Shown piece after piece: positions 1 through 9,951 of a DNA stretch of 64,000 nucleotides. A program made the position numbers and the translations under genes. Source of the DNA: Terrisporobacter sp. (GTDB lineage: Bacteria; Bacillota_A; Clostridia; Peptostreptococcales; Peptostreptococcaceae); the NCBI GenBank assembly GCA_029851945.1, contig JARKUZ010000036.1, positions 1 through 64,000 of the forward strand, given 5' to 3'. Below the pieces are notes generated by a model. That model did no database searches and was not told where the DNA came from. It saw only the letters and a list, made by a program, of their open reading frames with translations. Numbering within the stretch: the stretch's first letter is position 1; each line of letters starts with the position of its first letter.

Positions 1-1
1 T

Positions 2-3000
2 AAAACTTTATCAGGAGATACATTTACTAAAGTTACTAGTGGTAGCTCTAATATAACTAAAGATTCGATATCAATAAAGTTCAATCCAACTGAAGCTAGA
101 AGAGTTAAATTTGTATTTACAGAAGCATATGAAGGATGGGCATTAGCCTCAGAATTTGGATTATACAAGCAAGATGAAGTTCTAGATAAAATGGATAGAT
201 TATTCACTGATAATACTGTAACTGCAGTAAGTGAAGAATTCGATACAGTTGAAGAATTAAATGCTTTAGAGAATGAATGTAAAAAGCATCCATTCTATGA
301 AGACTTTAAAGAAGATTTAGCTAACGCTAGGGTTCTAGTTGAACAAGGTAAAATAGAGAGTTCTAAAGCAGTAACTAAAAAGTTCAACCATTTAGATAAT
401 AAAGATTATATAGACCAATTTAGAATTCCTTATGAGAACATAAAGAGAATATCTAATAATGGCGGTCAATATGGTTCTCAAAGAATTGAAAATGCGGTAG
501 ATAATAATATAAGTACTTACTGGGAAACTAATAAGCCTAATAGTGCAGATTGGGGCAATGAGGTAACAGTAGAATTTGTAAATCCTATAACTATAGATAG
601 AATAGCTTATGGTGCTAGACAAAGTGATAGAAAAGGATTTTTAGAGCAATTTGAAGTTTACGGTTCTAACACTACTAAAGGTGACGACTTCCATTTAGTA
701 GCTACAGGTAGAGCATCTAGTACTGAAGGATTAGTTGAAGCTAAATTTAAACCTACAACATTTAAGAGGTTAAAATTAAAGTGGGTTAAGAGTAATCAAA
801 ACTGGGCTACATTAAATGAAATAATGTTCTTTAAACAAGACGTTATTGCAGATAAGGTTTATAGTATATTTACAGACCAAACACAATCAGAATTAAAAAC
901 TGAGTATAATAGTATACAAGCTATAGAAACATTAGAGGAAGAAATTAAATCACATCCTTTAAAAGAAGAATTAAGCAAAGTTATAGAAAGAGCACATAAA
1001 ATATTAAATAATAGCTTTGAAGGCAATATACTTAAAATGGATTTACCACAAAATGGCGATATCCATGGTCATTGTAAGAATGACTTAATGATGTCTTCTT
1101 TTGGAACTAACTTTATATCTACAGGTGTATTAGCTAAGCCAGGAGAAATTATAGAAGTTTATGTGGACGCAGAGCCGGACAAACCACTACCTCAAATAAT
1201 GTTCTCTCAATCACAAGGACACTATGGTAATTGGCAGCGTAAATATAGCTTACAACCAGGATATAATAGATTCGAAGTCCCTAAGATATATGATGAGAAA
1301 TGGTCACACAAAACTAACCCAGGTGGTGCTATATATTTCATAAACCCTTACACACCAGAGCAACAGGGTAAAGCTCCTAAAATAGTTTTAGAGGGTGGGC
1401 AAAAATTCCCTATGTTTAATCAAGGTGATGACGAGCAAGAATTCTTAAAAGAACTTAAAGAGTACAACGAGTACTTAAAAGCAAATCCTGATACTGGAGT
1501 AGACATATTTGAGTACAATTCGCCTAGAATATTATTTACAGGTAGAGCATCAGATGCTAATCAAGTTTATAATGTAGAAAAGGTAAATGTAGCAGAGTCA
1601 ACTTTAGTTTGGAGCAAAGTCGTAGATGATATGTTAGAGTATGCAGGTTTAGAAGAGAATCCTGAAACTCCTAGACATGATAGTACAGGTATAAGAACTG
1701 CTATAAGAGTAATGCAACCTTATGGTGGTGCATATGCCGCAGGAGACCATGTAGGGTTACAACAACATGTAGCGGACGATTTCTTAAGAATAGATAAATC
1801 TAGTATGGATGGTATACGTTGGGGTAATGGCCATGAGGTAGGTCACCAAATGGATATAAGACCTAGAACTTGGGGAGAAGTAACTAATAATATGTGGCCT
1901 AATGAAGCCTTTTATCAGAATGGGTTAGCAGACCGTGTTAATTACACGCCAATATATAATAGGGTTGCTTCTGATGTAGACGATGAACATACTTACGAAA
2001 ATCTAGATTTAATGTCAAGACTAGGTTTATTCTGGCAGTTAAGAATAGCTAAGGATGATTATTGGAAAGAATTAGAAAGAATGTATAGAGATAGAAGACC
2101 TGCACCTGCAAACCATCAAGCTAAATGTGATATAATGGCAGAATACAGTAGTGAGATTTTAGGATATAATCTAACTGAACATTTCGAAAGATATGGAATG
2201 AAGTTATCAGATGAATGTAAAAATAGATTAAATAAGTACCCTAAATTAGATAAGAAAATATGGTATGCAAACAATTCTGCAATAGCTTATAAGGGCAATG
2301 GATTTAGCGAAGATGTTAAAGTTACAGTATCTTCTAGCGTAAATAAAGCAGCTAAAACTGCTACATTAAAATTCGGTATAGATAACAATAATAGTGATGA
2401 TTTATTAGGCTACGAAATTAGCAAAGATGATAAAGTTTTAGGGTTTACTTCAGGAACATCTTTCACAATTAATAATGTTGACTTAGAAGAAAACACTAAC
2501 TATGATATAGTAGCTTATGCTAAAGATTTAAGTACTGCAAAACCAGTAAGTGTAAAAACATTACAACCAAAGGTAGAAGCAGTTGATGGACTAACTCTAA
2601 AATTAAATGAAGAGTTCAATCCTCTAGAGTATGTTAAAGCAACTGATTGTGAAGGAAATGCTTTAACTGATATTAATGTTATAAGTAATGTTGATAATAA
2701 GAGAAAAGGTGAGTACACAGTTACTTATGAAGTTACTGATAACGACACTACTTCTAGAGAAACAATGAAAGTTACTGTAGTTAATGATTATGATTATTTA
2801 TCAGATAGTGAATGGAAAAGTGCAACTACTGGACATGCAACTCCTTCACGTAATGAGTCTGTAAAAGGAAGAACTTTAGGTAATATCAAAGACTATGACA
2901 AAGGTATAAGATTACATGCTACTGGTGAAGTTGTTTACGATTTAGGTGAGCATAACTACGAGACTTTTGAAGCAAAAGTTGGTGTAGACATGAACGTGCA

Positions 3001-4621
3001 TGCTCAAAAGGATTCTAGTGTAACTTTCAAAGTTATAGGTGATGGTAAAACTTTAGCAACAACAAAAGTTTTAAGACATGGGGACAATATGCAGTATATA
3101 AACGTACCTATAAAAGATGTTAAAGAACTTAGAATAGAGCTTAATGACGGTGGAAATGGAACAAAAGCTGACTATGGTACAATAGTGGAACCTAAGTTAA
3201 GTACAAATAATGCTAAACCTAAATTAACAATACCTAAATCTCAAACTCTTGAGGTCGGAACAACTCTAGACGATGTAGTTGGAACTTACAAAGCTATAGA
3301 TGTAGAGGATGGCGATATAACTCAAAATGTAACAGTTACTGGTCAAGATAAAGTTAACTTTAATAGAACAGGTAACTATACTATAACTTACACTGTAACA
3401 GATAACGATGGTAATACGACTGAAAAGAGCAGAGTAATAAGCGTTACTAATATGGAAGACTTTAAATATTTAAGTGATGTTGAGTGGAAGTCTGCTACTA
3501 AAGGTTGGGGTACTATAGGTAAAGATAAATCAATAGAAAATCGTGAAATAACTCTTACTGGCGAAGATAATAAACCTGTAACATATAAGAAAGGTATAGG
3601 TACTCATTCACATTCTGAGATAGTTTACGACTTAACAGATAAGAACGTTAACATGTTTAGTTCTTTTGTTGGTATAGACCGTGAAGTGTTAAACGGTCCT
3701 GGTAGCGTAGAATTTAAAGTTTATGTTGACGGTGATTTAGCTTATGAAAGTGGTGTTATGAGAGCAAGAGACCCTCAAAAATTCGTACAAGTAGACTTAG
3801 CAGGTGCTAAAGAGTTAAAGTTAGTAGTTACTAACGGAGGAGACAAAATAGCTTCAGACCATGCAGAATGGGCAGATGCTAAGTTATACTTCGTAAATAG
3901 CGATAGAGTGTACACTGAAGAGTTAACAACTGCTTTAGAGGAAGCTAAGAAATTAGATGCAGACACTTATACAGAAGCAAGTTATGAAGTTCTAGCAAAC
4001 AGTATAGCTAAAGCAGAAGCTTTATTAAAAGAAGAGAAGCCTAGTCAAGAAGCTATAGATAATATGACTACTGAACTTCAAGATAGCGTAAAAGGTTTAA
4101 TAGAAATAAATCTACAGGAAGTTGTTAATATTCCAGATAAATATTTAGTTAAATCTATACAAAATCAATTAGGTAAAACTGAAAATATAACTTTAGGAGA
4201 TATGCGTAGTTTAACTACTTTAAGATTATCTGGTGTTGTCGATTTAACAGGTATAGAACATGCTAGAAACTTAGAGACTCTAGAAATGAGCCATAATGAA
4301 GTTAAAGATTTAAGACCATTAGCAAATCTAAAAAAACTTAAAACATTAGATGCAAAAGAGCAATTTATTGCAGTAGGAGAATTGACTCCATCTAATGGTA
4401 AAGTTGTAGTTGACTCTAAAGTATATAACAGAGAAGGTAAGAATGTAGCTAAAATTGTTAAACTTGTAGATAAATATGGCAATACAGTAATAGAACAAGA
4501 TGCTAAAGATGAATCTGTTATAAGTATAGAAGGTTTACCTAAAGGGATATATGGTGTTCATGTATTATTTGAAGATGAAAATTTTGATGGTATGATGATG
4601 TATCTATTCCATATAAAATAA
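2..4621 (+). CDS. Secreted M60-family (mucinase-type) metallopeptidase, 5' end missing
   Basis: The frame is open from base 2 through the first internal ATG at 191, so the gene starts upstream; about 1,539 residues are visible. Domains in order: the end of one F5/8-type-C-like module, a second CBM32-like module (about nt 410-840), then a peptidase M60 domain with zinc motif HEVGH (His codon at 1832) and a following Glu in WGEVTNNMW. After these come Fn3/Ig-like domains (about 2310-2790), two NPCBM-like modules (about 2790-3210 and 3460-3890, both opening with LSD.EWKSAT) separated by a DUF5011-like Ig domain, a FIVAR-like helical stretch and a short leucine-rich segment. No LPXTG or wall anchor is at the C terminus. 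M60 enzymes of this build cleave host mucin O-glycoproteins. That role is inferred from family and from the neighbouring sugar genes. A signal peptide is expected but lies outside the window. Confidence 0.85.
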   Translation, partial: KTLSGDTFTKVTSGSSNITKDSISIKFNPTEARRVKFVFTEAYEGWALASEFGLYKQDEVLDKMDRLFTDNTVTAVSEEFDTVEELNALENECKKHPFYEDFKEDLANARVLVEQGKIESSKAVTKKFNHLDNKDYIDQFRIPYENIKRISNNGGQYGSQRIENAVDNNISTYWETNKPNSADWGNEVTVEFVNPITIDRIAYGARQSDRKGFLEQFEVYGSNTTKGDDFHLVATGRASSTEGLVEAKFKPTTFKRLKLKWVKSNQNWATLNEIMFFKQDVIADKVYSIFTDQTQSELKTEYNSIQAIETLEEEIKSHPLKEELSKVIERAHKILNNSFEGNILKMDLPQNGDIHGHCKNDLMMSSFGTNFISTGVLAKPGEIIEVYVDAEPDKPLPQIMFSQSQGHYGNWQRKYSLQPGYNRFEVPKIYDEKWSHKTNPGGAIYFINPYTPEQQGKAPKIVLEGGQKFPMFNQGDDEQEFLKELKEYNEYLKANPDTGVDIFEYNSPRILFTGRASDANQVYNVEKVNVAESTLVWSKVVDDMLEYAGLEENPETPRHDSTGIRTAIRVMQPYGGAYAAGDHVGLQQHVADDFLRIDKSSMDGIRWGNGHEVGHQMDIRPRTWGEVTNNMWPNEAFYQNGLADRVNYTPIYNRVASDVDDEHTYENLDLMSRLGLFWQLRIAKDDYWKELERMYRDRRPAPANHQAKCDIMAEYSSEILGYNLTEHFERYGMKLSDECKNRLNKYPKLDKKIWYANNSAIAYKGNGFSEDVKVTVSSSVNKAAKTATLKFGIDNNNSDDLLGYEISKDDKVLGFTSGTSFTINNVDLEENTNYDIVAYAKDLSTAKPVSVKTLQPKVEAVDGLTLKLNEEFNPLEYVKATDCEGNALTDINVISNVDNKRKGEYTVTYEVTDNDTTSRETMKVTVVNDYDYLSDSEWKSATTGHATPSRNESVKGRTLGNIKDYDKGIRLHATGEVVYDLGEHNYETFEAKVGVDMNVHAQKDSSVTFKVIGDGKTLATTKVLRHGDNMQYINVPIKDVKELRIELNDGGNGTKADYGTIVEPKLSTNNAKPKLTIPKSQTLEVGTTLDDVVGTYKAIDVEDGDITQNVTVTGQDKVNFNRTGNYTITYTVTDNDGNTTEKSRVISVTNMEDFKYLSDVEWKSATKGWGTIGKDKSIENREITLTGEDNKPVTYKKGIGTHSHSEIVYDLTDKNVNMFSSFVGIDREVLNGPGSVEFKVYVDGDLAYESGVMRARDPQKFVQVDLAGAKELKLVVTNGGDKIASDHAEWADAKLYFVNSDRVYTEELTTALEEAKKLDADTYTEASYEVLANSIAKAEALLKEEKPSQEAIDNMTTELQDSVKGLIEINLQEVVNIPDKYLVKSIQNQLGKTENITLGDMRSLTTLRLSGVVDLTGIEHARNLETLEMSHNEVKDLRPLANLKKLKTLDAKEQFIAVGELTPSNGKVVVDSKVYNREGKNVAKIVKLVDKYGNTVIEQDAKDESVISIEGLPKGIYGVHVLFEDENFDGMMMYLFHIK

Positions 4622-4658
4622 TTTAAAAGTATCCAAAAGATTACTTTTGTAACTGTAG

Positions 4659-4698
4659 AAAAATCACTGCTTATTTTTAATAGGCAGTGATTTTTTAT
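4659..4698 (+). terminator. Intrinsic terminator of the M60 gene
   Basis: A 10-bp stem, AAATCACTGC (4661-4670) with GCAGTGATTT (4684-4693), runs into a T tract 38 bases after the stop codon. Confidence 0.9.
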
Positions 4699-5132
4699 AT
4701 TTGATTAAACATATTGATTTATCTAAACTACTAATTGTTTTTAAAAGACCATTTGAATATGGGCAAAGATACAGTGTAAGCAATACTGTATTTTTAACGC
4801 GACCTAAGAGGTCTGGTATACACTTATAAGTAAAATTAATAACTAAATTTTAAAAGGTCAAAAGATAATAAAAGAAAAAGTCGTATATTCAATAGATTTT
4901 TCAAAATACAAACTTGAAAAAGATTCAGGGAATTTATTTTTATATTAATATTTCTTTTATCTAAATCTTTGATTTTATGAACAATAAAAAACGATAATAA
5001 TAAAAGGAGAAAATCTTGATATCGGGATAATTTTGTTTTAAATATATAGATAAAACATAAAATAAATAATTAATATCAGAGTATTATAATAATCTTAAAA
5101 TTAAAAATTAGTGACAAAAATTGATAAAATTC
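4699..5132. other. Gene-free interval with weak hairpins
   Basis: No plausible ORF is present. A hairpin ATACAGT/ACTGTAT (4769-4775 with 4785-4791) followed by T5, and a small GACC-TAAGA-GGTC hairpin at 4801-4813, are the only structures seen. I could not match them to a riboswitch class. The rest is AT-rich with no recognisable signal. Confidence 0.4.
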
Positions 5133-5181
5133 TAGAAAACGGTTGCAAATAAGATAAGAAGTGTGTTAGTATACTAGTATA
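5133..5181 (+). promoter_or_regulatory. Promoter with palindromic operator and possible cre site
   Basis: A -35-like TTGCAA (5143-5148) lies 17 nt before TTAGTA (5166-5171). A perfect 12-bp palindrome, TATACTAGTATA, covers 5170-5181. GAAAACGGTTGC (5135-5146) resembles a clostridial CcpA (cre) site and overlaps the -35. The same arrangement recurs at 6977-7023. It would drive the transporter gene with a leader of about 230 nt. The operator and cre assignments are inferred. Confidence 0.6.
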
Positions 5182-5317
5182 AAGAATAAGGGCTTGAATA
5201 GACAAAAAAATAACAAGGGTAATTATATGGATAATGACTAAGTCTAAATCAGATATTTCAAATTACATACTAAATTGTGACTATCAATAACCAACAATTA
5301 ACAAAACTACCTTTTTA

Positions 5318-5346
5318 TTTTGAAAATATTGGTATACTAGTATAAA
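5318..5346 (+). promoter_or_regulatory. Second copy of the TATACTAGTATA operator
   Basis: The palindrome occupies 5333-5344, 65 nt before the transporter start codon. TTTTGA (5318-5323) and TATAAA (5341-5346) are 17 nt apart and could form a second promoter. If so, the palindrome overlaps its -10 region. Confidence 0.5.
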
Positions 5347-5408
5347 ATTAGGTGAGGATTTGAAGTATTATAAGGAAAGAATAATAATATGTTCTAAGGA
5401 GTGGGGAA

Positions 5409-6800
5409 ATGGAAATATCAACAGAAAAAGTTTTAAAGCAGGATGTAGTAAAACCTTTTGGTATGCAAGACAAGATAGGATATATGTTAGGGGATTTAGG
5501 TAACGACTTATTCTTCCAATTTGTAAGTGGATATTTAATGCTATTCTATACAGATGTATTAGGAATAACTGCGGGGGCAGTAGGAACTATGTTAGTAGTT
5601 GCTAGAATATGGGATGCAATAAATGATCCAATGATGGGGACATTTGTAGATAGAAGAAAAGTTGGTAAAAATGGTAAATTTAGACCGTACTTACTATACG
5701 CTGCATTACCTGTAACAATTATGGGATTTTTAACATTTACAGCTATACCGGGTATACCAGATAACTTAAAGTTAGTATATGCATATGTAACTTATATCGG
5801 TTTTGGTATGTGTTATACAGCTATAAATATACCTTACGGTTCATTGGCATCAGTAATGACAACAGATCCAGTGGAAAGAACATCTTTATCTACATTTAGA
5901 TCAATAGGTGCATTAATTGCAAATTTAGTGATAATGATAATAGTACCTAAATTGGTATTTATTGATGGTGTAGCCACAGCAGGTGGATTTATGAAAGCTG
6001 CAGCTGTCTTTGTAGTATGTTCTAATTTATGTTATTTTGGAGCATTTAAATTAACAACAGAGCGTGTTAAGCATAAAGCTCAGGAAACAAAAGAAAAGGC
6101 AAGTTTTGTAAAAACAGTTAAAACTTTATTAAGTAATAGAGCTTTAATAGGGCTAATGTTAGCTTCATTTGGTATGTTAGCATCGATGATGGCAGTTAAT
6201 GCTTTAACACCATACTTATATAAAGATTATTTTAAAGCACCAGAACTAATATCTCTTGGTGGTGTAATTGGGATGATTTCATCATTTTTAATCTTACCAT
6301 TCTTATCACCACTTGTTAATAAGTTTGGAAAGAAAGAGCTTTCAGTAGGAACTATGTTAATTGCTGTAGTAGCAAACTTAGCATTATTCTTAATGCCTAT
6401 AAAAAGTCCATATGTGTATATGGCTATAAACTTTATAGCATCTATAGGAACTGGATTCTTCAATGTATTAATTTGGGCATTAGTAGGTGATGCAATAGAC
6501 TATCAAGAATATATAACTGGAAAGAGAGAAGAAGGTATTGTTTATGCATCTTACTCTTTAGTTAGAAAGCTAGGTCAAGCTATAGCTGGTGGAATAGGTG
6601 GATTTGCGCTTACTTTCATTGGATACAAAGCAGGGGTAGCAACACAAACACCAGAAGTTGCTCAAGGGATAAAATACATAATAACAATACTACCTTTCGT
6701 ATCAGCTCTAATTTCAACTATAGCTATGACATTTGTGTACAATTTATCAAAAACTAAATTAGCAGAAATGACAAAGGAGTTAGAACTTAGAAGGGGATAA
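5409..6800 (+). CDS. GPH-family sugar:cation symporter (MelB-like)
   Basis: A 463-residue membrane protein with about 12 hydrophobic segments. The family signature NDPMMG..VDRRK..GKNGKFRPYLL follows the second segment, as in glycoside-pentoside-hexuronide symporters. The length is normal for the family. The start ATG follows AAGGAGTGGGGA. It lies between a mucin-type peptidase and a cytoplasmic GH3 hexosaminidase, so it probably imports a host-glycan mono- or disaccharide (an amino sugar is plausible); the substrate cannot be read from sequence. Two copies of the TATACTAGTATA palindrome precede it. Confidence 0.85.
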   Translation: MEISTEKVLKQDVVKPFGMQDKIGYMLGDLGNDLFFQFVSGYLMLFYTDVLGITAGAVGTMLVVARIWDAINDPMMGTFVDRRKVGKNGKFRPYLLYAALPVTIMGFLTFTAIPGIPDNLKLVYAYVTYIGFGMCYTAINIPYGSLASVMTTDPVERTSLSTFRSIGALIANLVIMIIVPKLVFIDGVATAGGFMKAAAVFVVCSNLCYFGAFKLTTERVKHKAQETKEKASFVKTVKTLLSNRALIGLMLASFGMLASMMAVNALTPYLYKDYFKAPELISLGGVIGMISSFLILPFLSPLVNKFGKKELSVGTMLIAVVANLALFLMPIKSPYVYMAINFIASIGTGFFNVLIWALVGDAIDYQEYITGKREEGIVYASYSLVRKLGQAIAGGIGGFALTFIGYKAGVATQTPEVAQGIKYIITILPFVSALISTIAMTFVYNLSKTKLAEMTKELELRRG

Positions 6801-6860
6801 ATATAGGAAATTACTATAAAATTATAAGAAAATTAAGCAAAACAGAGATAAATACTTAAT

Positions 6861-6888
6861 TAGCCCTTGCATGTACAAGGGCTTTTAG
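6861..6888 (+). terminator. Terminator after the GPH symporter
   Basis: GCCCTTG (6863-6869) pairs with CAAGGGC (6876-6882), followed by TTTTAGTTT. Confidence 0.8.
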
Positions 6889-6976
6889 TTTATAGGACAA
6901 ATTATATTAGGTATTAGAATTTTATCAATTTATTTTTTATTAACTTGAAAAAACAAAATTTTTGTAGAAATGAATT

Positions 6977-7023
6977 GAAAAACGATTGCCTTTGATTATT
7001 GCGTATGTTAGTATACTAGTATA
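6977..7023 (+). promoter_or_regulatory. Promoter with third TATACTAGTATA operator and possible cre
   Basis: TTGCCT (6986-6991) and TTAGTA (7008-7013) are spaced 16 nt apart, and the palindrome is at 7012-7023. GAAAAACGATTGC (6977-6989) again overlaps the -35. The layout matches the 5133-5181 promoter almost base for base across its functional parts, which indicates co-regulation of the transporter and the HAD/GH3 genes. Confidence 0.65.
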
Positions 7024-7064
7024 AAGAAAAAAAGCTATATAATTGCTTACTAATGGAGGATATT

Positions 7065-7904
7065 ATGGCGAATATATTTGATAAGTATGAAAAGACACAA
7101 GAATTTTTAATATGTATTGACTCTGATGGATGTGCAATGAATACTATGGAAATAAAGCATAGAAGATGCTTTGCACCAGAGATGATAAAAACATGGAACT
7201 TATATGAAAAAGAAGATTATATATTAAACCTTTGGTATGACATAAATCTTTATACAAAAACTAGGGGTATAAATAGATTTAAAGGTTTAGCTGAAACGTT
7301 TAAAATCATAAGCAAAGAAGGTATAGAAATAGACGACCTTGATAGTCTTGTAAATTGGGTTGAGACTACAAATGAATTATCAAACAAATCGTTAGAAATA
7401 GAAATAGAAAAGACTAATAGTAAAGCCTTAAAAATGGCATATGAATGGTCTTTAAATGTAAACAAATCTATAGAACAATTACCAAAGGGCGATGAACCAT
7501 TCGAAAATGTAAAAGAAGGATTAGAAACATTATCTAAGTTAGTAGATGTTGCAGTAGTATCATCAGCAAATGGAGAAGCTTTAGATGATGAGTGGAATAG
7601 ACATAATTTTGTTAGGCATCTTAAAGCACTATTAGGGCAAGAAGCTGGAACAAAACAATATTGTATATCTGAGCTTAAGAAAAAAGGATATGATGAGAAA
7701 AAAATATTAATGGTAGGAGATGCACTAGGAGATTTACAAGCTGCTAAAAATAATAATGTAAATTTCTATCCTATATTAGTAAATAAGGAAGGTTATTCTT
7801 GGAAAAGATTAGTAAATGAAGCAGTTCCTAAATTAATGAATGGTACATTTGATGAAACTTATCAAAATCAATTAATAAAAGAATTTAATGATTCATTAAA
7901 ATAA
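7065..7904 (+). CDS. HAD-superfamily hydrolase
   Basis: A 279-residue cytoplasmic protein. The HAD motif I is near the N terminus (FLICIDSDGCAMNTM, with the Asp pair of DSDG). Motif II/III-like residues and the C-terminal MVGDALGDLQAAKNN (motif IV Asp pair) follow. ATG 7065 is preferred over the in-frame ATG 7053 because GGAGG (7055-7059) lies inside the longer version, 5 nt before 7065. It shares the palindrome promoter with the mucin-sugar genes and is followed 56 nt later by the GH3 gene. A sugar-phosphate phosphatase role is inferred; the substrate is unknown. Confidence 0.75.
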   Translation: MANIFDKYEKTQEFLICIDSDGCAMNTMEIKHRRCFAPEMIKTWNLYEKEDYILNLWYDINLYTKTRGINRFKGLAETFKIISKEGIEIDDLDSLVNWVETTNELSNKSLEIEIEKTNSKALKMAYEWSLNVNKSIEQLPKGDEPFENVKEGLETLSKLVDVAVVSSANGEALDDEWNRHNFVRHLKALLGQEAGTKQYCISELKKKGYDEKKILMVGDALGDLQAAKNNNVNFYPILVNKEGYSWKRLVNEAVPKLMNGTFDETYQNQLIKEFNDSLK

Positions 7905-7960
7905 TAAAAGAATTTGTATTAAAAAATATCCATACTAAATTCAATAGGGGGAATAATTAT

Positions 7961-9730
7961 ATGTTAAACTTAAAATCAAAACCTTATAATCTTGATGAAC
8001 AATCTATACAATGGGTAAAAGACACAATTGCAAATATGACGATAGAAGAAAAAATAGGTCAACTATTTGTAAATATGGGTGCAAGTCGTGATGAAGAATA
8101 TTTAAAAGGTGTTTTAGATAATTATCATATAGGGGCAGTTAGATACAATCCAGGTAAAGCTGAAGATGTATATGAGCAAAATAAAATATTACAAGAAAAT
8201 AGTAAGATACCACTATTAATAGCTGCAAATACTGAAGCTGGTGGTAATGGAGCATGTACAGATGGAACATATGTAGGAAGCCAAGTTAAAATAGGAGCAA
8301 CAAATGATCCTAAATATGCTTATGAAATGGGACGTGTTTCTGGTGTGGAAGCAGCAGCAATAGGGTGTAACTGGAGCTTTGCACCAGTAGTTGATATAAA
8401 TAGAAACTGGAGAAATCCAATAATATCTTCTCGTTGTTATTCATCTAGTGCAGAGCAAGTATTAGAATTCTCTTTAGAGTACATGAGAGGAATAATGGAA
8501 AGTGGTATTATGCCTGCAGCGAAGCATTTCCCTGGAGATGGAATTGATGAACGTGATCAACATTTATCATTTGCTCCAAACTGGCTTTCAGTTGACGAAT
8601 GGGATGCTACATTTGGAAAAGTATACGGAGGGTTAATAGATGCAGGCCTTCCATCAATAATGGCAGGACATATAGCTTTACCGGAATACGTACGTCACTT
8701 TAATCCAGAAGCAACTACTGAAGAATTAACTATGCCAGCCACATTAAGTAAATATATATTAACAGATTTATTACGTGGAAAAATGGGATTCAACGGAGTA
8801 ATTGTAACAGATGCAAGTCATATGGTAGCTATGACATCTGCAATGAAGCGTAGTGAAATGTTACCAACAGCTATAGCGGCAGGTAGTGATTTATTCCTAT
8901 TCTTCAATGATCCAGATGAGGATTTCAAGTGGATGATGGATGGTTATAAGAATGGAATAATAACTGATGAGCGTCTTGAAGAAGCATTAACTCGTATATT
9001 AGGATTAAAAGCTGCTTTAGGATTACATAAAAAAGCTAAAACAGAAATATTACAACCAAAAGAAGAAGCTATGGCTAAAATAGGATTAGAAGAAAATAAA
9101 ATACCTGCTTTAGAAATAGCAGATAAAGCTATAACATTAGTTAAGAATAAAGAAGATATATTCCCTATATCTCCAGAAAATCAAAAGCGTGTATTACTTG
9201 TAGAGCCTAAAGGTCACGACGGTGGATTTGGAAAATTAATGGCTATGATGGGTGGAAAAGGCAAAAATGCAATTGAATTAATGAAAGAGTTATTAGAGGC
9301 AGAAGGATTTGTAGTTGAAATATATGAATCTCCAATGGAAAAAGCAATGAAATTACCACCAGAAGAGATGATGAAATCAATGATGGACATTTACTCAGGA
9401 AAGCGTCCTATATCTTCGTTAACTAGCAAATATGATTTAATAATAAACATAGCAGATATTGGACCAGGAACAGATCAACGTATACAATGGCCAATGAGTA
9501 AAGGTACTCCTGATATACCATTTTATGTAAATGAAATACCAACAATATTTGTGTCAGTACAATGTCCATTCCATTTAGCTGATGTGCCTCAAGTAAAAAC
9601 TTATATAAATGCTTATGACAATAAAGAATACACTATAAAAGCACTAGTTGAAAAAATGTTAGGTAGATCAGAATTTGTTGGTGTAAGCTCAGTAGATGCG
9701 TACTGTGGATTATTAGATACACAATATTAA
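7961..9730 (+). CDS. Glycoside hydrolase family 3, probable beta-N-acetylhexosaminidase
   Basis: 589 residues with no signal peptide, so the enzyme is cytoplasmic. The N-terminal GH3 barrel carries KHFPGDGIDERDQH, the counterpart of the NagZ KHFPG.G....DSH loop that supplies the His/Asp dyad. VTDASHM contains the likely nucleophile Asp. A C-terminal alpha/beta domain from about residue 390 is also present, making it longer than minimal NagZ (about 340). It is the last gene of the HAD-GH3 transcript. The likely task is hydrolysis of imported beta-linked GlcNAc-containing saccharides. Because the loop is KHFPGDG rather than KHFPGHG, glycosidase or phosphorylase activity and the exact sugar remain open. 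Confidence 0.8.
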   Translation: MLNLKSKPYNLDEQSIQWVKDTIANMTIEEKIGQLFVNMGASRDEEYLKGVLDNYHIGAVRYNPGKAEDVYEQNKILQENSKIPLLIAANTEAGGNGACTDGTYVGSQVKIGATNDPKYAYEMGRVSGVEAAAIGCNWSFAPVVDINRNWRNPIISSRCYSSSAEQVLEFSLEYMRGIMESGIMPAAKHFPGDGIDERDQHLSFAPNWLSVDEWDATFGKVYGGLIDAGLPSIMAGHIALPEYVRHFNPEATTEELTMPATLSKYILTDLLRGKMGFNGVIVTDASHMVAMTSAMKRSEMLPTAIAAGSDLFLFFNDPDEDFKWMMDGYKNGIITDERLEEALTRILGLKAALGLHKKAKTEILQPKEEAMAKIGLEENKIPALEIADKAITLVKNKEDIFPISPENQKRVLLVEPKGHDGGFGKLMAMMGGKGKNAIELMKELLEAEGFVVEIYESPMEKAMKLPPEEMMKSMMDIYSGKRPISSLTSKYDLIINIADIGPGTDQRIQWPMSKGTPDIPFYVNEIPTIFVSVQCPFHLADVPQVKTYINAYDNKEYTIKALVEKMLGRSEFVGVSSVDAYCGLLDTQY

Positions 9731-9753
9731 TTTAAAAATATAAATAATCAAAT

Positions 9754-9800
9754 AAAAATAGTTGTAGCTAAATATTGTATTTAACTACAACTATTTTTAA
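9754..9800 (+). terminator. Terminator of the HAD-GH3 transcript
   Basis: A 14-bp stem, 9754-9767 with 9785-9798, has an inner TAAATA/TATTTA extension and ends in TATTTTT. Confidence 0.85.
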
Positions 9801-9951
9801 TATATTACAAAACTTTTTATATTGACTAATGGATATAGCTAAATGATGTAAAATAATTAATATAAAAAGAAAAAACACAATACAAACTCTACGATTAGTT
9901 TATTGAAAGATTTTCTCTAATAGTTTAAATTATTAACAAGAGGTGAAACTG

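Noticed and set aside
4760..4830. Cyclic-di-GMP riboswitch, suggested by GGGCAAA and a later GGTC hairpin
   Set aside because: The conserved GEMM core and tetraloop-receptor segments are absent and the order is wrong.
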